Assembly (NCBI GenBank): GCA_001717545.1
Contig: CP017039.1
Coordinates: forward strand, 744,001-808,000
DNA: 64,000 nucleotides
Source: Anaerolineaceae bacterium oral taxon 439
GTDB taxonomy: Bacteria > Chloroflexota > Anaerolineae > Anaerolineales > Anaerolineaceae
Reading direction: 5' to 3'
Part shown: positions 49,210-58,534 of the stretch, one piece after another
How positions within the stretch are numbered: position 1 is the stretch's first letter
How the letters are laid out: each line of letters begins with the position of its first letter
The notes under the pieces: model-generated
Databases searched by the model: none
Told to the model about the DNA's origin: nothing
Seen by the model: only the letters and a program-made list of their open reading frames with translations
Program-made: the position numbers and the translations under genes

Positions 49210-50544
49210 TTGAATTCATCGCAATCCGTTTCTCAGTTTGAGCGGTTGAAAAAAAAGATCGCCGAAAACCGGGCGAAGATGGCGATCATTGGTCTGGGTT
49301 ACGTCGGACTTCCGCTGGCGATCGTTTTCGCCGAAGCCGGGTTCGACGTAACCGGGCTGGAAATCAATCCGGAAAAGGAAGCCAGCGTCAATCGCGGCGA
49401 AAGCTATATTCCCGACGTCCCGTCGGAAGCGGTTGCGAGGCTCGTCGGCGCGGGAAAGCTTCGCGCGAGCGGAGATTTCGCCCGGCTGCATGAGATTGAT
49501 CTGGTGACGATCTGCGTTCCGACGCCGCTTCGCAATACCGGCGATCCGGATTTATCGTTTATTATCGATGCCGCCGACCAGATCGCCCCCTACCTGCATC
49601 CCGGAATGGCGATTACGTTCGAGTCGTCGACGTACCCGGGAACGACGCGCGAATTGATCCTGCCGAGGATTTCAGGCGGGCGCGACTGGGTCGTCGGCGA
49701 AGATTTCTTCCTGATTTTCTCCCCGGAGCGGATCGATCCCGGCCGGAGCGATTATTCGACGAAGACGACGCCAAAGGTGATCGGCGGCATGACGGCGCGC
49801 TGCACCGAGATCGCGAAGCTCTGGTACGGGCGGGCGATCGACCGGATCGTTCCGGTTTCGTCGCCGGAGGTCGCCGAAATGGCGAAGCTGCACGAAAACA
49901 CGTTCCGCATGGTCAATATCGCTTATGTTAACGAGCTGGCGCAGATTTGCGACCGGCTCGAACTGGACGTTTGGGAAGTCATCGACGCGGCGGCGACGAA
50001 GCCGTTCGGTTTCATGAGGTTTACGCCCGGCCCGGGGCTGGGCGGGCATTGTATTCCGGTCGATCCGCATTACCTGTCCTGGAAGATGAAGTCGATGCAC
50101 TATAACACGCGCTTTATCGAGCTGGCGTCGGAGATCAATACCAACATGCCGCGGTATACGGTCGGCCTGATTCAGGACGCGCTGAACCGGGATCGAAAGA
50201 GCCTGAACGGCGCGAAAATTCTGGTTATGGGCGTCGCGTATAAGGCGAATATCGACGACATGCGCGAAAGTCCGGCGCTCGACGTAATTCATCTCCTGAT
50301 CGGAAAGGGGGCGGAGGTCGAATATTACGATCCGTACGTCCCCTCCTTCCGCCTGGATAACCGGACGCATTTTTCGCTCGACGATCCTTCCGCCGCGATG
50401 GCGGACGCCGATTGCGTCGTGATCCTGACGGATCATCGCGTCTTCGATCGGGCGCGGATCCTCCGCGACGCGAAGCTTATCGTCGACACGCGTAATTTCC
50501 TGGGCGAGGACGGTAAAGGAAATTCGAAGGTTGTTCGCTTATGA
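49210..50544 (+). CDS. Nucleotide-sugar dehydrogenase (UDP-GlcNAc/ManNAc 6-dehydrogenase type)
   Basis: Oxidises C6 of a UDP-hexose(amine) to a uronate in two NAD-dependent steps. The 444-residue protein has IIGLGYVGLPLAIVFAEAGF, CVPTPL, ESSTYPGTT, SPERIDPG, ENTFRMVNIAYVNELA and the active-site cysteine in GLGGHCIPVDPHYL. The motifs fit the WbpA/TviB/WecC branch better than UDP-glucose dehydrogenase, but the exact substrate is not decided. It uses a TTG start with AAGGAG nine bases upstream. It overlaps the epimerase gene by four bases, and the pair resembles TviB-TviC, which makes UDP-GalNAc uronate. Confidence 0.9.
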   Translation: MNSSQSVSQFERLKKKIAENRAKMAIIGLGYVGLPLAIVFAEAGFDVTGLEINPEKEASVNRGESYIPDVPSEAVARLVGAGKLRASGDFARLHEIDLVTICVPTPLRNTGDPDLSFIIDAADQIAPYLHPGMAITFESSTYPGTTRELILPRISGGRDWVVGEDFFLIFSPERIDPGRSDYSTKTTPKVIGGMTARCTEIAKLWYGRAIDRIVPVSSPEVAEMAKLHENTFRMVNIAYVNELAQICDRLELDVWEVIDAAATKPFGFMRFTPGPGLGGHCIPVDPHYLSWKMKSMHYNTRFIELASEINTNMPRYTVGLIQDALNRDRKSLNGAKILVMGVAYKANIDDMRESPALDVIHLLIGKGAEVEYYDPYVPSFRLDNRTHFSLDDPSAAMADADCVVILTDHRVFDRARILRDAKLIVDTRNFLGEDGKGNSKVVRL

Positions 50545-51518
50545 ACGGGAAGAATATTTTTGTGACCGGCGCCGCCGGGTTTATCGGTGCGAGACTGAGC
50601 GCGATGCTGCTGGATCGAGGGTATAACGTAACCGGGATCGATAACCTGAACGATACGTACGATCCGGAGATGAAGCGGTACCGGTTATCGGCGATCGAAA
50701 AACGGGCGAATTTCCGCTTTCTTTATGGGGATATTACCGATTTGCCGCTGCTCGAAACGTATTTCGCCGCGAATCAGACCGACGCGATCATTAATCTCGC
50801 CGGGATTCCCGGCGTTCGGCGGAGCGTTGAAAATCCCTGGATTTTCCTCGACTCGAATATGAAGGGGAACGTAAACCTGCTCGAATCGGCGCGGAAGTAC
50901 TCGGTCCCCAAGTTTATTCAGGCGTCGACGTCGTCGGTATATGGGGCCGAGGCGCCGTATCCGACGCCGGAGACCGCCGACACGAACCATCCGCTTCAGC
51001 CTTACGCCGTGACGAAGAAGGGCGCGGAGATGATGGCCTACGCGTATCACTACCTGTATGGGATCGACGTCACCGTGTTCCGATTTTTTACTGTGTACGG
51101 TCCGAAGGGACGCCCCGACATGGCGATTTTCCGTTTTGTAAAATGGATTTCGGAGGGAATGCCGCTGAAGCTTAACGGCGACGGACGGCAGACGCGCGGA
51201 TTTACTTTCGTCGACGATATCGCGGCGGGAACGATTCTGGGGCTGGAACCGGTCGGGTACCAGGTCTTCAACTTAGGCGGTCACGAATCGATATCGATGA
51301 ATGCGCTGATTGCAAGGCTGGAGGCGCTGATCGGGAAGCGGGCCGTGATCGAGCGGGGACCGTCCGAACGCGCCGACATGGCGGCGAATCTCGCCGATAT
51401 TTCGAAGGCGCGCCGCGAGCTGGGCTGGGAGCCGGAGGTGAACCTTGACGAGGGCCTGAAACGGACGGTCGACTGGTACCTTCGGGAACGGGAAATCCTG
51501 AAGCATATTCGGGTTTAA
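50541..51518 (+). CDS. NAD-dependent nucleotide-sugar epimerase (UDP-uronate 4-epimerase type)
   Basis: A 325-residue extended SDR protein: VTGAAGFIGARLSAMLL, the GIDNLNDTYDPEMKRYRL loop common in UDP-glucuronate 4-epimerases, STSSVYG and the catalytic YAVTKK, then RFFTVYGPKGRPDMAIFRF. It probably inverts C4 of the UDP-uronic acid made by the dehydrogenase encoded immediately upstream with ATGA overlap. GlcA versus N-acetylated uronate cannot be distinguished by eye. Located in a surface polysaccharide cluster, eight bases before the flippase gene. Confidence 0.88.
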   Translation: MNGKNIFVTGAAGFIGARLSAMLLDRGYNVTGIDNLNDTYDPEMKRYRLSAIEKRANFRFLYGDITDLPLLETYFAANQTDAIINLAGIPGVRRSVENPWIFLDSNMKGNVNLLESARKYSVPKFIQASTSSVYGAEAPYPTPETADTNHPLQPYAVTKKGAEMMAYAYHYLYGIDVTVFRFFTVYGPKGRPDMAIFRFVKWISEGMPLKLNGDGRQTRGFTFVDDIAAGTILGLEPVGYQVFNLGGHESISMNALIARLEALIGKRAVIERGPSERADMAANLADISKARRELGWEPEVNLDEGLKRTVDWYLREREILKHIRV

Positions 51519-51526
51519 CGATTGCG

Positions 51527-52906
51527 ATGCGACGGTTTTTCGGCCGGTATGAAAACGCTCCGTTCCTGAACGTCCTGAAGAATTCAGGTTACCTGATTTT
51601 AAGCAACCTGATCAGCGTTTTCCTGACGGTCTATATTACGCGTCTTCTCGGCGCGTACGCTTACGGCGTCCTCGGGATTATCACGAGCTACGTTACCAAT
51701 ATTAATAAATTTTTTTCGTTCCGAATGAACGAAATGGTGGTGCATTTCGCCGGCGATCCCTACGCCAGGGGCGAGACCCGGAAGACGGGCGCGCTGATTA
51801 AGTTCGCGGCGGGACTGGAGGCGGGGACGTCGCTGTTCGCGTTTCTGGTCCTGATGATCTCGGCGAAGTTCGGAGCGGAGCTTTTCCTTGAGGATCCGAC
51901 GCTGTCGAATCAGGTGATCCTGTATGGGCTGTCGATTTTGGCCGGCGGGTGTATCGAGACGGCGAACGGGGTCCTCCGGATTTTCGGCGAGTACCGTTCG
52001 ATCGCCTGGATCAACCTGCTCCAGAACGGCGTCGTTCTGGCGTTCGTCCTGATTTCCGGGAACCGCGGGTTCGGGCTGACCGGAATCCTGACGGCGTACC
52101 TGATCGGGAAGGTCCTGCTCTGCGTCGCGCCGGTCGTTTTCATGCTGAAGCTGCTGCCGCGGAGGCTCGGGGCGGACTGGTTCCGCGCGCCGCTGTCGCT
52201 CCTGGGCGAGAAGCGCGAAATTCTCCGCTTTACCTTTTCGACGAACGTCTCGAACACGATCAACCTGATCGCCCGCGACGGCGAGGTTCTCTGGATCGGG
52301 GCGCTCCTGTCGCCGCTTTACGCCGGCTATTATAAGACGGCGATGACGATTATCAATATGGTCCTGCTCCCGATTAATCCATTCATCGATACGACGTATC
52401 CCGCCATGGTCCGGCTGATCGGCGAACGGAAATGGCGGGACGTGAAGCGGCTCCTGACGAACGCGACGACCGTTTCGGCCGCCTGGACGGGCGCATGCCT
52501 GATCGGGCTGGTCGCGTTGGGGAGGCGGCTCCTTTTTCAGCCGGTCGCTTTTTTCGGGCTGAGTTTTCAGGTTTTCTCCGCCGAGTTTCTTCCGAGTTAC
52601 GCGCTGATTCTGATCCTGATGATCGGGTATGGGGTCGCGAACGTGCTGTTCTGGAATCGGACGCTGCTGCTGTCGTTTGAGAAGGCGGATACCGCCATGT
52701 GGATCAGTCTGGCTGGGATGGGGCTGAAGGTGATCCTGACGCTGACGCTGGTCCCGAACGCGGCGTATCCGGCGGAAGCGGCGATCCTGTCGGCGTATCT
52801 GGCCGGGACGGTCCTGTGGATGACCTGGGTGGGACTGAGGACGCTGAACCGCGCCGAACGTTTCAGCGCGCCGGAACGGAACGGAATGGACGGAGGCTTA
52901 TCATGA
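51527..52906 (+). CDS. Wzx-like polysaccharide flippase
   Basis: A 459-residue integral membrane protein with about 12-14 membrane segments, of the MOP exporter superfamily. The start NVLKNSGYLILSNLISVFLTVYITRLLGAYAYGVLGIITSYV is typical for O-antigen/teichoic-acid flippases that move undecaprenyl-linked repeat units across the membrane. Other features are FTFSTNVSNTINLIARDGEVLWIG and AGYYKTAMTIINMVLLPINPF. The surrounding sugar-nucleotide and glycosyltransferase genes support this role; no polymerase (wzy) or chain-length protein was identified, although the GT-C-like protein could act there. It overlaps the next gene by four bases. Confidence 0.88.
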   Translation: MRRFFGRYENAPFLNVLKNSGYLILSNLISVFLTVYITRLLGAYAYGVLGIITSYVTNINKFFSFRMNEMVVHFAGDPYARGETRKTGALIKFAAGLEAGTSLFAFLVLMISAKFGAELFLEDPTLSNQVILYGLSILAGGCIETANGVLRIFGEYRSIAWINLLQNGVVLAFVLISGNRGFGLTGILTAYLIGKVLLCVAPVVFMLKLLPRRLGADWFRAPLSLLGEKREILRFTFSTNVSNTINLIARDGEVLWIGALLSPLYAGYYKTAMTIINMVLLPINPFIDTTYPAMVRLIGERKWRDVKRLLTNATTVSAAWTGACLIGLVALGRRLLFQPVAFFGLSFQVFSAEFLPSYALILILMIGYGVANVLFWNRTLLLSFEKADTAMWISLAGMGLKVILTLTLVPNAAYPAEAAILSAYLAGTVLWMTWVGLRTLNRAERFSAPERNGMDGGLS

Positions 52907-54039
52907 GGCTCGCCGTAAGCGCTACGTCGAGGATTCCGTCTGAAACCGCCAACTCGATTCAGGTTCTGATGGCCTGTCAGGGGCTGGCGGACGCGGGCCA
53001 CGAACTGACGCTGGCTTTTCCCGGGACGGCGACGCCCGATTTTGACGCGATCCGGGCGCAGTATGGGCTGCATTGCGCCGCGTTCCCGATTTCCGCCGTC
53101 CCGTCGGTCCGGGCGTTGCGGCGGCTGGATTTCTGCGCCCGGGCGCTGATATCCGGAGCGCGGACGCGTCCGGACGCGATTTATACCTGGACGCTGCAGC
53201 TGGCGGCGATCGCGGTCCGGCGGCCGTTCTCCCGCGTTCCGGTGATTTATGAGGCGCATGACCTGCCGTCCGGGCGGTTCGGGGCGTTCTGGACGCGACG
53301 GTTTATCGCGTCGGGCCGGCCGAAGCTGCTGGTTTTTATTACGCACGCGCTCGAAGCGCGTTTCCGTGAACGGTTCCCGACGCTGGCGGAAGCGGAAAGC
53401 GTCGTCGCGCCGAACGGGATCAATCTTCAGGATTACAGCGCGCTCCCGCCGAAGGGCGAAGCCAGGCGGAGGATGGGGTTCCCGCCCGACCGGAAAGTGA
53501 TCAGCTGCTCGGGTCATTTGTACGCCGGGCGCGGGGTTCCGCTTTTCCTCGACCTGGCGGCCGATTTCCCTGAAGCGGATTTTTACTGGTTCGGGGGAAC
53601 GGCGGAGAGCGTCCGCGCTTATCGGGAAACGGCGGCCGCGCGCGGGCTCTCCAACGTCCGTTTTACCGGCTTTATCCCGAAGCGCGATTTGCCGCTGGCA
53701 CAGGCGGCTTCGGATATTCTGCTGATGCCGTATGGACGGGCGATCGCGGGAAGCAGCGGGGGGAATTCCGCCGCGATCTGCTCCCCGATGAAGATGTTCG
53801 AGTACATGGCGGCGCGGAGGCCGATTGTGACGTCGGATTTGCCGGTTCTCCGCGAGGTCCTCGACGATCGTTCGGCGCGTTTTTGCGAACCGGAGGAGCG
53901 GGAGTCCTGGCGCGCGGCGCTTAAACGGCTGCTGGACGACGAGGCTCTGGGGGAGGCGCTCGCGGAAGCCGCGTTTGCAAAGGTTCAGGATCTGAGCTGG
54001 GAGTCGCGCGCGCGGCGGATCCTGGCTGCGCTTCCGTGA
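52903..54039 (+). CDS. Glycosyltransferase, GT4-like
   Basis: A 378-residue GT-B fold enzyme that probably adds a sugar to a lipid-linked repeat unit on the cytoplasmic face. The N-terminal half has AVSATSRIPSETANSIQVL and a VIYEAHDLPSG motif; the C-terminal half has the donor-site signatures CSGHLYAGRGVPLFLDL, VRFTGFIPKRDLPLAQAASDILLMPY and SPMKMFEYMAARRPIVTSD, with the conserved Lys-x3-Glu. The ATG at 52903 overlaps the flippase stop and follows GGAGG. Donor and acceptor are unknown. Confidence 0.9.
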   Translation: MRLAVSATSRIPSETANSIQVLMACQGLADAGHELTLAFPGTATPDFDAIRAQYGLHCAAFPISAVPSVRALRRLDFCARALISGARTRPDAIYTWTLQLAAIAVRRPFSRVPVIYEAHDLPSGRFGAFWTRRFIASGRPKLLVFITHALEARFRERFPTLAEAESVVAPNGINLQDYSALPPKGEARRRMGFPPDRKVISCSGHLYAGRGVPLFLDLAADFPEADFYWFGGTAESVRAYRETAAARGLSNVRFTGFIPKRDLPLAQAASDILLMPYGRAIAGSSGGNSAAICSPMKMFEYMAARRPIVTSDLPVLREVLDDRSARFCEPEERESWRAALKRLLDDEALGEALAEAAFAKVQDLSWESRARRILAALP

Positions 54040-54096
54040 TCTTCCGTCCGTAAGGTTGACCGCGCGATATATCATCCAAGAAAGCGAGAAAAATCT

Positions 54097-55698
54097 ATGA
54101 ATCGATCCTCTTCCAACTCAACGGCGGTTTCCCGGAAATTTCGCGTGGGTACGTATCTTACGGCCGCGGCGACGGCGACGGCGGCTTCGCTGGCGATCGG
54201 ATTCGCTTCGCCCGGCGATTTCGCGCGGGGATTTCTCGCGGCGCTGGCGCTGGCGCTGCCGACCTGCTTCGTCGGAGCGATCGCGTTTCTCCGTCTCGAC
54301 CGCCGCGCTTCGACCGGCGCGTTGATGATTCTTGCGTTTGCGCTTCGGCTGGGGTTTGGACTGGCGACGGAGAACCTTCTCCCGGTATACGGGTATCCTG
54401 ACGAGCCGCAGCAGCAAAACGGCTATCTTTTCGACGACGCCTGGCGGCGCGATACGGAGGCGCGGCTCCTTGCGGTCGACCCGAGGAATTCGATTCCGCT
54501 CAGCGAAACGTTTACCCACGTTTATCATAACGATCAGTACGGCGGGATCGCCGCTCTGACGATCTGGATTTACCGGCTGCTCTCCCCGGACGCATGGCGT
54601 TTCGCGCTGGTGATCCTGTTGGGGGCCTGGGCGACGGCGATCGGCGTTCCGTTTTTAAGGACGGCGATCGAGCGGCGCGCCGGCGGGCGGGTGGCGCTGA
54701 TCGCGTCGCTGATTTTCGTTTTTTATCCCGACGCGATCGTTTACGCCGGCGCGCCGATGCGCGAGCCGTTCCTGATCGGCCTGATCGCGATTGCGGTCTG
54801 GGCGATGTTCACGATGCGCGAGAATCTGCTGCGGTCTGCGCTCGTTTTTGCCGGATGCGTCGTGGCGATGATTCCGCTGTCGCTGTTCGTTGTCGGCGCA
54901 GCGTTGATCTGCGGCGCGGTCTGGGTCTGGGCGGAGTTCCTGATCCCGCGATCGAAAGCATGGCTGACGGTCGGGATCCTCGTGATCGCCGTCGGCGGGA
55001 CGGCGGCGCTGCTGACGACCGGCGGGTTGATTGAAACGTATATTCATTTTGATCTTCATACGACGGAAAATCAGTCGGGTTGGGTCGAAAAGGTCGTTGG
55101 CGAGGTTGGCGGCCAGTTTCGGACGCTTTTCCTGGGCGTGTACGGCCTGACGCAGCCGGTCCTTCCGGCGATCCTGTTTTATCAGCCGACGACGCCGTAC
55201 TGGAAGGCGGTCGGGATCTTCCGAGCTGCCGGCTGGTACCTGATTGTCGCCGTGCTGTTTTACGCGCTGTTCTCGACGCGGAGGATCGAGGATCGGGAGA
55301 AGCGGACGACGATGACCGTTGGGGCGCTTTTTCTTGCGGGCTGGATCCTGGCGAGTTCGATCCGCGCCGGCGGGGACCAGTGGGACAATCCGCGTTACCG
55401 GCTGATCTTTTTGCCGCTGATCGCGTATTATTGCGCCTGGGGCGTCGATTTCGCGCTGCGGACGCGGGACGCCTGGCTGGCGCGCTGGGTTGCGATCGAG
55501 GCGGTTTTCGTCGTTTTCTTTTCGCAATGGTACTATTCGCGCTATTCCGGCGACGCGATCCGACGTTTCCCGTTCTGGCGCACGGTCGTTTATATTTTCG
55601 TCGCTTCGGGGCCCATTTTCGCGACCGGCCTGATCCGCCCGATTCGGGCGCGGCTTGCCGCGCGCCGGACCGAAAAGGACGCGGAAGTCCGGAAATAA
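54097..55698 (+). CDS. Polytopic membrane protein, GT-C/ArnT-like glycosyltransferase candidate
   Basis: A 533-residue protein with about 10-11 membrane segments. After a short cytoplasmic N-terminus the first extracytoplasmic loop is long and acidic (PDEPQQQNGYLFDDAWRRDTEARLLAVDPRNS), which fits the Asp-containing catalytic loop of GT-C enzymes that use polyprenyl-phosphate sugars. A second Asp-rich spot is HNDQYGGIAAL. It is 57 bases after the GT4 gene and is the last gene of the polysaccharide cluster, followed by a strong hairpin. It might alternatively be the polymerase of this cluster; I cannot decide from sequence alone. Confidence 0.7.
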   Translation: MNRSSSNSTAVSRKFRVGTYLTAAATATAASLAIGFASPGDFARGFLAALALALPTCFVGAIAFLRLDRRASTGALMILAFALRLGFGLATENLLPVYGYPDEPQQQNGYLFDDAWRRDTEARLLAVDPRNSIPLSETFTHVYHNDQYGGIAALTIWIYRLLSPDAWRFALVILLGAWATAIGVPFLRTAIERRAGGRVALIASLIFVFYPDAIVYAGAPMREPFLIGLIAIAVWAMFTMRENLLRSALVFAGCVVAMIPLSLFVVGAALICGAVWVWAEFLIPRSKAWLTVGILVIAVGGTAALLTTGGLIETYIHFDLHTTENQSGWVEKVVGEVGGQFRTLFLGVYGLTQPVLPAILFYQPTTPYWKAVGIFRAAGWYLIVAVLFYALFSTRRIEDREKRTTMTVGALFLAGWILASSIRAGGDQWDNPRYRLIFLPLIAYYCAWGVDFALRTRDAWLARWVAIEAVFVVFFSQWYYSRYSGDAIRRFPFWRTVVYIFVASGPIFATGLIRPIRARLAARRTEKDAEVRK

Positions 55699-55726
55699 GC
55701 CGTTCGAGCGCGGCCTTATCAAGCGC

Positions 55727-55763
55727 AATCAACCGCTGCGACGCTGGGCCGCAGCGGTTGATT
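55727..55763 (+). terminator. Hairpin after the polysaccharide cluster
   Basis: Perfect 13-base stem AATCAACCGCTGC (55727-55739) / GCAGCGGTTGATT (55751-55763). No T run follows. A second smaller hairpin CGGTTCG/CGAACCG lies near 55820-55848 and a 12-base palindrome TGATCCGGATCA near 55799. The rest of the 295-base gap to 55994 shows nothing else. Confidence 0.65.
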
Positions 55764-55993
55764 CATTCGGTGCGCAGTGTTGATGCGGTGTTGACAGTTG
55801 ATCCGGATCAGGGCTGCGCGGCGGTTCGGACGCCCCCTAATTCGAACCGCGTCTGATTGATTTCTATGATAGCGAAAAAAAACGATAATTTTGGCTCTTG
55901 ATGAGTTTCGTAATGCCTGAACAGGAGTTTCGTCCTGCCTGGCAAGCCGATTGATTCAACGATGGAAAATATGGACGGATCCCGCCGCGCGGC

Positions 55994-56536
55994 CTACTTT
56001 CGCCAGAATCCAGTCTGGCGGACCGGGAAAAAGTCGTCGATGGTCAGGAAGGCCTTTTTATCGTTGCTGAAAACGATCGATTCGACGTCGTCGACCTGCT
56101 TGCGCTTGCAGTTGACATGCAGCATTGTGACTTCGCCGTCGCGCCCGTATGCCTTGACTTCGGTCACGCCATAGCCGGCTTTCCGGAGCGCATCCGCCAT
56201 TTTCCCGTCGTCATGCGGGATCGTGATCGTGACGCGCTGGAATCCGATCGCCAACCGTTCCTCGATCATCATTCCGATCACGTTTCCGGTCGCGAAGCCG
56301 AACGCATAGCCGAGCGTCGTCAGGATATTGGCTTCGCCGCGGAGCGCCTGCGATACGGCGAGAAAGAAGACGGTCGACTGCGACGCGCCTAAAATCCAGA
56401 CGATAATCCGCTTGCCGCGGATCACGAAGAGCATGCGCATAGTATCAATCGACATGTCGATCACGCGGAGGAAAAAGATGACCGCCGCGCTGATCACGAA
56501 AGCCTGGGATACGGAGAAAAAAGTTTGTAAATTCAA
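55994..56536 (-). CDS. UPF0316 (DUF2179/DUF5698) membrane protein
   Basis: A 180-residue protein of the UPF0316 family. The N-terminal part has three membrane segments (VISAAVIFFLRVIDMSIDTMRML, RIIVWILGASQSTVFFLAVSQAL, LGYAFGFATGNVIGMMIEERLAIG), followed by a C-terminal cytoplasmic DUF2179 domain (VTITIPHDDGKMADALRKAGYGVTEVKAYGRDG) and FLTIDDFFPVRQTGFWRK. The function of the family is unknown. The gene stands alone on the minus strand, converging with the polysaccharide cluster. Its start region abuts the promoter region of the metal transporter. Confidence 0.88.
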   Translation of the reverse strand: MNLQTFFSVSQAFVISAAVIFFLRVIDMSIDTMRMLFVIRGKRIIVWILGASQSTVFFLAVSQALRGEANILTTLGYAFGFATGNVIGMMIEERLAIGFQRVTITIPHDDGKMADALRKAGYGVTEVKAYGRDGEVTMLHVNCKRKQVDDVESIVFSNDKKAFLTIDDFFPVRQTGFWRK

Positions 56537-56729
56537 ATGGTGCCTCTTTCCGGCGGACGCCGCGTCTTTTTCTGGTTCCCGGACGAAAGACTTCGCCCTT
56601 TCAGGTAGATTATACCCGTCAACCGGGCGGCGTTTGGAAAGAATGACCGCCGCCGGGTATTCGGCGCCGGCGGACGCGCCGGAAGCTGATCCCGGTTTTC
56701 AGGGTCATGTTAGTCTATACAAACCAAAT

Positions 56730-56757
56730 TTGACAGATCGGCGAAAGGGATTATACT
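56730..56757 (+). promoter_or_regulatory. Promoter of the metal ABC transporter operon
   Basis: TTGACA (56730-56735), 16-base spacer, TATACT (56752-56757). Transcription would start near 56764, at the edge of the palindromic operator. Confidence 0.75.
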
Positions 56758-56764
56758 GTCTTTA

Positions 56765-56780
56765 GTTAGCTAACGCTAAC
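56765..56780 (+). promoter_or_regulatory. DtxR/IdeR-like operator at the metal transporter start site
   Basis: GTTAGC-TAAC-GCTAAC, an inverted repeat that also contains the perfect 10-base palindrome GTTAGCTAAC (56765-56774). It resembles the half sites GTTAG/CTAAC of the DtxR/IdeR box. Its position at the transcription start implies repression by a metal-loaded regulator. Confidence 0.6.
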
Positions 56781-56818
56781 CAAAGACTTATATAAATTAA
56801 GGATGAGAAAAAATAAAA

Positions 56819-57775
56819 ATGAACCATTCTTGTATTTCAAAACGATTGTCGACAGTCGCTTACGCGGCGGTCCTTCTGGCGGTTGCGATAGCGTTCCTGA
56901 CGTTCGGGGCGGCCCGGGCGGAAGGCAAACCGATAAAAATCGTCGCGACGACGACGATGCTGGCCGATCTGATCGATCGGATCGGCGCGGATCATGTCGA
57001 CGTCAGCGCGCTGATGGGTCCCGGCGTGGATCCGCACCTGTACCAGGCAGGGGCCGGCGCAGTCGCGAAGCTTCAGAATTCAGACGTTGTCGCGTATCAT
57101 GGGCTGCATCTTGAAGGTAAGATGGGCGAGGTTTTTGAATCGCTCGACGCGCAGAACCACAAAACGATTTGTCTTGAGGACGGGATCGAGAAAAAAGGTC
57201 TTTTATCCGACGAAAATAATCCGGAAATTTTCGATCCGCATATCTGGTTCGACGTTTCCCTCTGGAAGCAGGCGGCTGTTCACGTCTCTGCGGCGTTAGC
57301 TGAACTGGACGAGGCGAACGCGGCGGATTACGAAGCGAACCTCGAGACTTACCTGAAAGAATTGGACGAGCTCGAAGTTTATATTAAGGCCCGCGTTGAA
57401 GAGCTCCCGGAAGATCAGCGTGTCCTGATCACGGCGCATGACGCGTTCCGTTATTTCGGCCGCGCGTATGGGATCGAAGTTCGCGGTCTTCAGGGGATCA
57501 GTACGGACGCCGAGGCGAGTACTTCGGCGGTCAGCGATTTAGCTGCGCTGATTGCGGCGAAAAAGATCCGCGCGATTTTTATCGAATCGTCTGTCCCGGT
57601 GAAAAACGTCGAAGCGCTTCAGGACGCGGTTAAAGCGCGCGGTTTCGACGTCGCGATCGGCGGCGAGCTGTATTCGGACGCGCTGGGCGACGCGGATACG
57701 GACGCGGGGACGTATATCGGAATGGTCCGGGCCAACGTCGACACGATCGTGAACGCGTTGAAAGGAGGTATGTAA
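56819..57775 (+). CDS. Metal ABC transporter substrate-binding protein (Mn/Fe/Zn, TroA/MntC-like)
   Basis: A 318-residue cluster 9 (TroA) binding protein with a signal peptide (MNHSCISKRLSTV, hydrophobic core, cleavage near AARAEG) but no clear lipobox. Metal ligands are placed by family: His in VDPHLYQA, His in FDPHIWFD, Glu in IFIESSVP and Asp in GELYSDALG. A His-rich loop as in zinc-specific ZnuA is absent, which leans to manganese or iron. The start at ATG 56819 is required for the signal peptide although the nearest AAGGA lies about 16 bases upstream. First gene of a four-gene operon. Confidence 0.92.
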   Translation: MNHSCISKRLSTVAYAAVLLAVAIAFLTFGAARAEGKPIKIVATTTMLADLIDRIGADHVDVSALMGPGVDPHLYQAGAGAVAKLQNSDVVAYHGLHLEGKMGEVFESLDAQNHKTICLEDGIEKKGLLSDENNPEIFDPHIWFDVSLWKQAAVHVSAALAELDEANAADYEANLETYLKELDELEVYIKARVEELPEDQRVLITAHDAFRYFGRAYGIEVRGLQGISTDAEASTSAVSDLAALIAAKKIRAIFIESSVPVKNVEALQDAVKARGFDVAIGGELYSDALGDADTDAGTYIGMVRANVDTIVNALKGGM

Positions 57776-57781
57776 GACTAA

Positions 57782-58534
57782 ATGGAATCGGAAGCGGCTA
57801 TTGTTATTGAAGATCTGACCGTCGCTTATGACGTAAAGCCGGTTCTATGGGATATCGATCTGGAAATTCAGGCCGGTACGCTGACCGCGGTTATCGGTCC
57901 GAACGGAGCGGGAAAAACGACGCTGCTGAAGGCAATTTTAGGTCTGGTAAAGCCGATTTCCGGTTCTATTAAATTCCCGACAAAGACGGCGAGCGCCGGA
58001 AAAGATTTTATCGCGTACGTACCGCAAAACGGGAGCGTTGACCGGGATTTCCCGGTCAACGTCCTGGACGTTGTCATGATGGGCCGGTATGGACGTCTGG
58101 GATGGTTTCGGCGTCCTCGAAAAGCGGATCGGGCGGCGGCGGTGGAAGCGCTGCACGCGGTCGGAATGGAAGAATACGCAAAACGTCAGATCGATCAGTT
58201 GTCCGGCGGTCAGCAGCAGCGCGTCCTCCTGGCGCGCGCTTTGGTTCAGAACGCGGATATTTACCTGATGGACGAGCCGTTCAAGGGCGTCGACGCCAGG
58301 ACCGAAAAGGCGATCGTCACGCTGCTGAAAGGGCTGATCGCGGACGGGAAAACGGTCGTCGTTGTGCATCACAACCTTCAGACGGTTGAAGGAACGTTCG
58401 ACCATGTCGCGCTGATCAATCTGCACCTGATCGATAGCGGCCCGGTCCAGTCGGTTTTCTGCGAAAAGAACCTGACGCGGACGTACGGCGGGAAGGAGTT
58501 CCTTACGCCGGCTTTCAAAGGCGGGCTGGCATGA
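57782..58534 (+). CDS. Metal ABC transporter ATP-binding protein
   Basis: A 250-residue ABC ATPase of the Mn/Zn type: Walker A GPNGAGKTTLLKAILG, the YVPQNGSVDRDFPVNVLDVVMMGRYG Q-loop area characteristic of MntB/ZnuC/TroB proteins, signature LSGGQQQRVLLARAL and Walker B IYLMDEPFKGVD, then VVVVHHNLQTV. It follows the binding protein gene by six bases and overlaps the first permease gene by four. It energises uptake through the two permeases encoded next. Confidence 0.95.
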   Translation: MESEAAIVIEDLTVAYDVKPVLWDIDLEIQAGTLTAVIGPNGAGKTTLLKAILGLVKPISGSIKFPTKTASAGKDFIAYVPQNGSVDRDFPVNVLDVVMMGRYGRLGWFRRPRKADRAAAVEALHAVGMEEYAKRQIDQLSGGQQQRVLLARALVQNADIYLMDEPFKGVDARTEKAIVTLLKGLIADGKTVVVVHHNLQTVEGTFDHVALINLHLIDSGPVQSVFCEKNLTRTYGGKEFLTPAFKGGLA

